NCBI GenBank assembly: GCA_002440705.1
Contig: DJVA01000032.1
Location: forward strand, 1 to 7,862
DNA: 7,862 bases
From: Flavobacteriaceae bacterium UBA6268
GTDB lineage: Bacteria > Bacteroidota > Bacteroidia > Flavobacteriales > Flavobacteriaceae
Direction: 5' to 3'
Position 1 is the stretch's first letter, and each line of letters begins with the position of its first letter. This document shows, in pieces, positions 6,073-7,862 of this stretch. The notes below the pieces were generated by a model that did not search any database, had not been told where the DNA came from, and was given only the letters and a program-made list of their open reading frames with translations. The position numbers were made by a program, and so were the translations under genes.

Positions 6073-6264
6073 TTATTGCACTTCTCTTTTGGTTAATTCT
6101 GTGGCGATTCTAGCGATGGTCTTTCTTTGGGCCCTCAATTGGATTGGGTTTTCCAATGGTGAAATAGCATGTGCTATTTTAAGGTCGCTGTAGCCTTTTT
6201 TGAGTTCGGCAAGCTTTTCTTGTAGCTCGGCTGTTGATGCTTCTATGATTTCTGATTGTTTCAT
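6073..6264 (-). CDS. rpmC: 50S ribosomal protein L29
   Basis: L29 sits beside L23 at the mouth of the exit tunnel, where trigger factor and SRP dock. The 63 residues are nearly all helical and fold back on themselves. The first helix runs MKQSEIIEASTAELQEKLAE to about residue 33 and the second from about 40. The family motif is LENPIQLRAQRKTIARIATE (37-56), ending LTKREVQ. Length is normal (about 60-70). It lies 18 bases after rplP, preceded by an A/T-rich stretch TTTTTTGAATTTTTCAGT with no Shine-Dalgarno, and 16 bases before rpsQ. Confidence 0.97.
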   Translation of the reverse strand: MKQSEIIEASTAELQEKLAELKKGYSDLKIAHAISPLENPIQLRAQRKTIARIATELTKREVQ

Positions 6265-6282
6265 ACTGAAAAATTCAAAAAA

Positions 6283-6702
6283 TTAAGCTTGGTAATCCCT
6301 AGAGACTACAAATTTGGTTTTAACTGGAAGTTTTTGGGCGGCCAATCGCAACGCTTCTTTTGCGGTTTCGACTGAAACGCCAGAGACTTCAAATAACATC
6401 CTTCCGGGCTTCACAACAGCTGCCCAATATTCCACAGCACCTTTTCCTTTACCCATACGTACTTCCAACGGCTTTTTGGTGATGGGTTTATCTGGAAAAA
6501 TCATGATCCAGATAGAACCTTCCCTCTTCATATAACGGGTTGCGGCAATACGCGCTGCTTCAATTTGACGCGAGGTCAAGAATTCGGATTCTAACGATTT
6601 GATACCGAAGGTGCCATAGGACAACTGATTTCCACGACCAGCATTTCCTTTCATGCGGCCCTTTTGCATTTTACGGTATTTGGTTCTTTTCGGCTGTAAC
6701 AT
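6283..6702 (-). CDS. rplP: 50S ribosomal protein L16
   Basis: L16 helps position A-site tRNA near the peptidyl-transferase centre and is a late assembly protein. The 139 residues start MLQPKRTKYRKMQKGRMKGN. They continue with LSYGTFGIKSLESEFLTSRQ (27-46), IEAARIAATRYMKREG, the IFPDKPITKKPLEVRMGKGK core (68-87) and VKPGRMLFEVSGV. Arg82 in EVRMGKG matches E. coli Arg81, the residue hydroxylated by the oxygenase RoxA (YcfD) in that species; whether it is modified here is unknown. It lies 19 bases after rpsC and 18 before rpmC. The leader is AAAAGAAG next to the ATG. Confidence 0.99.
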   Translation of the reverse strand: MLQPKRTKYRKMQKGRMKGNAGRGNQLSYGTFGIKSLESEFLTSRQIEAARIAATRYMKREGSIWIMIFPDKPITKKPLEVRMGKGKGAVEYWAAVVKPGRMLFEVSGVSVETAKEALRLAAQKLPVKTKFVVSRDYQA

Positions 6703-6721
6703 CTTCTTTTCGCTTTAAAAA

Positions 6722-7444
6722 TTATTTTCTGTTACGACGTGATTTGTTATTACCACGACCAGAATTCGCTTTTCCAGAAGTTTTTTTGGAAAGTCCTACC
6801 AATGGGGAAAGTTCTCGCTTACCATATACTTCGCCTTTCATGATCCATACCTTAACGCCCAACCTCCCATAGGTTGTGTGGGCTTCAGCCAAGGCATAAT
6901 CAATGTCGGCCCTAAAGGTTGACAAAGGTATACGTCCATCCTTATACGCTTCAGAACGCGCCATTTCGGCACCGTTCAAACGGCCCGAAATCATGATCTT
7001 GATTCCTTCGGCGTTCATCCGCATGGAAGCTGCAATAGCCATTTTAATGGCACGACGGTACGAAATACGATTTTCGATTTGCCGTGCGATACTTGCAGCA
7101 ACGAGATAGGCATCCAACTCAGGTCTTTTGATCTCGTGGATGTTGATCTGTACTTCCTTGCCGGTAATCTTCTTCAACTCTTCCTTCAACTTGTCTACCT
7201 CCTGGCCGCCTTTACCGATGATGATACCGGGACGAGCCGTAGTGATAGTAACGGTTACAAGTTTAAGGGTGCGTTCGATGATTACCCTAGACACACTGGC
7301 CTTGCTTAAACGAGCGTGAACATATTTTCTAATCTTGTCGTCTTCGGCCAATTTATCGCCGTAGTCGTTGCCACCGTACCAGTTGGATTCCCATCCTCTG
7401 ATAATTCCTAAACGGTTGCCGATTGGATTTGTCTTCTGTCCCAT
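6722..7444 (-). CDS. rpsC: 30S ribosomal protein S3
   Basis: S3 is in the head of the small subunit at the mRNA entry site and, with S4 and S5, has helicase activity in E. coli. The 240 residues begin MGQKTNPIGNRLGIIRGWES. The type II KH domain has its GKGG loop at 77-80 (RPGIIIGKGGQEVDKLKEEL). The C-terminal domain carries RRAIKMAIAASMRMNAEGIK, MISGRLNGAEMARSE and TTYGRLGVKVWIMKGEVYG. After about residue 217 comes a Ser/Lys/Arg/Asn-rich disordered tail ending NNKSRRNRK. Length is within the usual range. It starts seven bases after rplV with AAGAAGTAA before the ATG, overlapping the rplV stop region. Confidence 0.99.
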   Translation of the reverse strand: MGQKTNPIGNRLGIIRGWESNWYGGNDYGDKLAEDDKIRKYVHARLSKASVSRVIIERTLKLVTVTITTARPGIIIGKGGQEVDKLKEELKKITGKEVQINIHEIKRPELDAYLVAASIARQIENRISYRRAIKMAIAASMRMNAEGIKIMISGRLNGAEMARSEAYKDGRIPLSTFRADIDYALAEAHTTYGRLGVKVWIMKGEVYGKRELSPLVGLSKKTSGKANSGRGNNKSRRNRK

Positions 7445-7451
7445 TTACTTC

Positions 7452-7859
7452 TTAGCTTTGTGTGTTATCGTTTGCTCCAAGCACCAAGGTTACGTGATTG
7501 GAACGTTTTCTAATTCGGTGTGCGCGTCCTTGCGGTGCGGTACGGAGCCTTTTCAACATGGTGCCACCATCCACACGGATTTCCTTTACAAAAAGATCGG
7601 CATCTTCCACGGAAGCATCCTCATTTTTGGCTTGCCAGTTGGCAATGGCTGACAACAACAGTTTTTCCAAACGACGTGAAGCCTCTTTTTGACTGAATTT
7701 CAAAATATTAAGCGCCTTGTCCACTTTTTCACCACGAATCAAATCGGCGATCAAACGCATTTTTCGGGGTGATGTAGGGCAATTGTTCAATTTGGCGAAA
7801 TACTGTGTCTTCTTCGCTTCCTTGATCTGTTCTGCTCTTTCTCTTTTACGAACTCCCAT
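7452..7859 (-). CDS. rplV: 50S ribosomal protein L22
   Basis: L22 binds all domains of 23S rRNA, and its long beta-hairpin lines the exit tunnel. The 135 residues have an N-terminal extension MGVRKRERAEQIKEAKKTQY, then the core starting AKLNNCPTSPRKMRLIADLI (22-41), ANWQAKNEDA and the hairpin with MLKRLRTAPQGRAHRIRKRS (101-120), ending HVTLVLGANDNTQS. The MLKR turn corresponds to the region where deletions give macrolide resistance in E. coli; here it looks intact. The extension beyond the shorter E. coli protein (110 residues) is, from memory, normal in flavobacteria. Only three bases lie upstream of the ATG, so its leader and the expected rpsS are outside the view. rpsC follows after seven bases. 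Confidence 0.97.
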   Translation of the reverse strand: MGVRKRERAEQIKEAKKTQYFAKLNNCPTSPRKMRLIADLIRGEKVDKALNILKFSQKEASRRLEKLLLSAIANWQAKNEDASVEDADLFVKEIRVDGGTMLKRLRTAPQGRAHRIRKRSNHVTLVLGANDNTQS

Positions 7860-7862
7860 GGC

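Overview
This window is an uninterrupted stretch of the conserved S10-spc ribosomal protein superoperon, read entirely on the minus strand. It carries 18 complete genes and no pseudogene, mobile element, RNA gene or CRISPR array. In transcription order (right to left) they are rplV, rpsC, rplP, rpmC, rpsQ, rplN, rplX, rplE, rpsN, rpsH, rplF, rplR, rpsE, rpmD, rplO, secY, infA and rpmJ. The first codon of rplV lies three bases from the right edge and the rpmJ stop codon is the leftmost three bases, so no gene is cut.

The organism is most likely a member of the Bacteroidota, and probably a marine-type Flavobacteriaceae. The grounds are recall of family sequences (for example the rpmJ, secY, rplV and rpsH proteins), moderate GC content by eye, secY passing directly to infA and rpmJ with no adk or map between them, zinc-ligand-poor L36 and S14, and A/T-rich gene starts that mostly lack a Shine-Dalgarno sequence. 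No database search was possible, so genus is not assigned.

Layout: 5101-7859 holds the end of the S10 block and the start of the spc block (L22, S3, L16, L29, S17, L14, L24). 1695-5098 holds L5, S14, S8, L6, L18, S5, L30 and L15. 1-1683 holds the translocon gene secY, then initiation factor IF-1 and L36, which normally lead into the alpha block (rpsM, rpsK, rpsD, rpoA, rplQ). Spacers are 1 to 19 bases everywhere except between rpsN and rpsH, where there are 63. All genes start with ATG, and all stop with TAA except rplX, which uses TAG. The set supplies both subunits in matched amounts, plus the membrane channel that inserts nascent proteins and the factor that starts translation.

I see no undescribed biological system here. 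The one place not explained by coding is the 63-base rpsN-rpsH spacer. It can fold into a bulged hairpin in the mRNA sense just upstream of rpsH, whose product is the classical feedback regulator of this operon in E. coli. A match to the flavobacterial promoter consensus lies inside rpsN upstream of it. Both are weak, testable leads.
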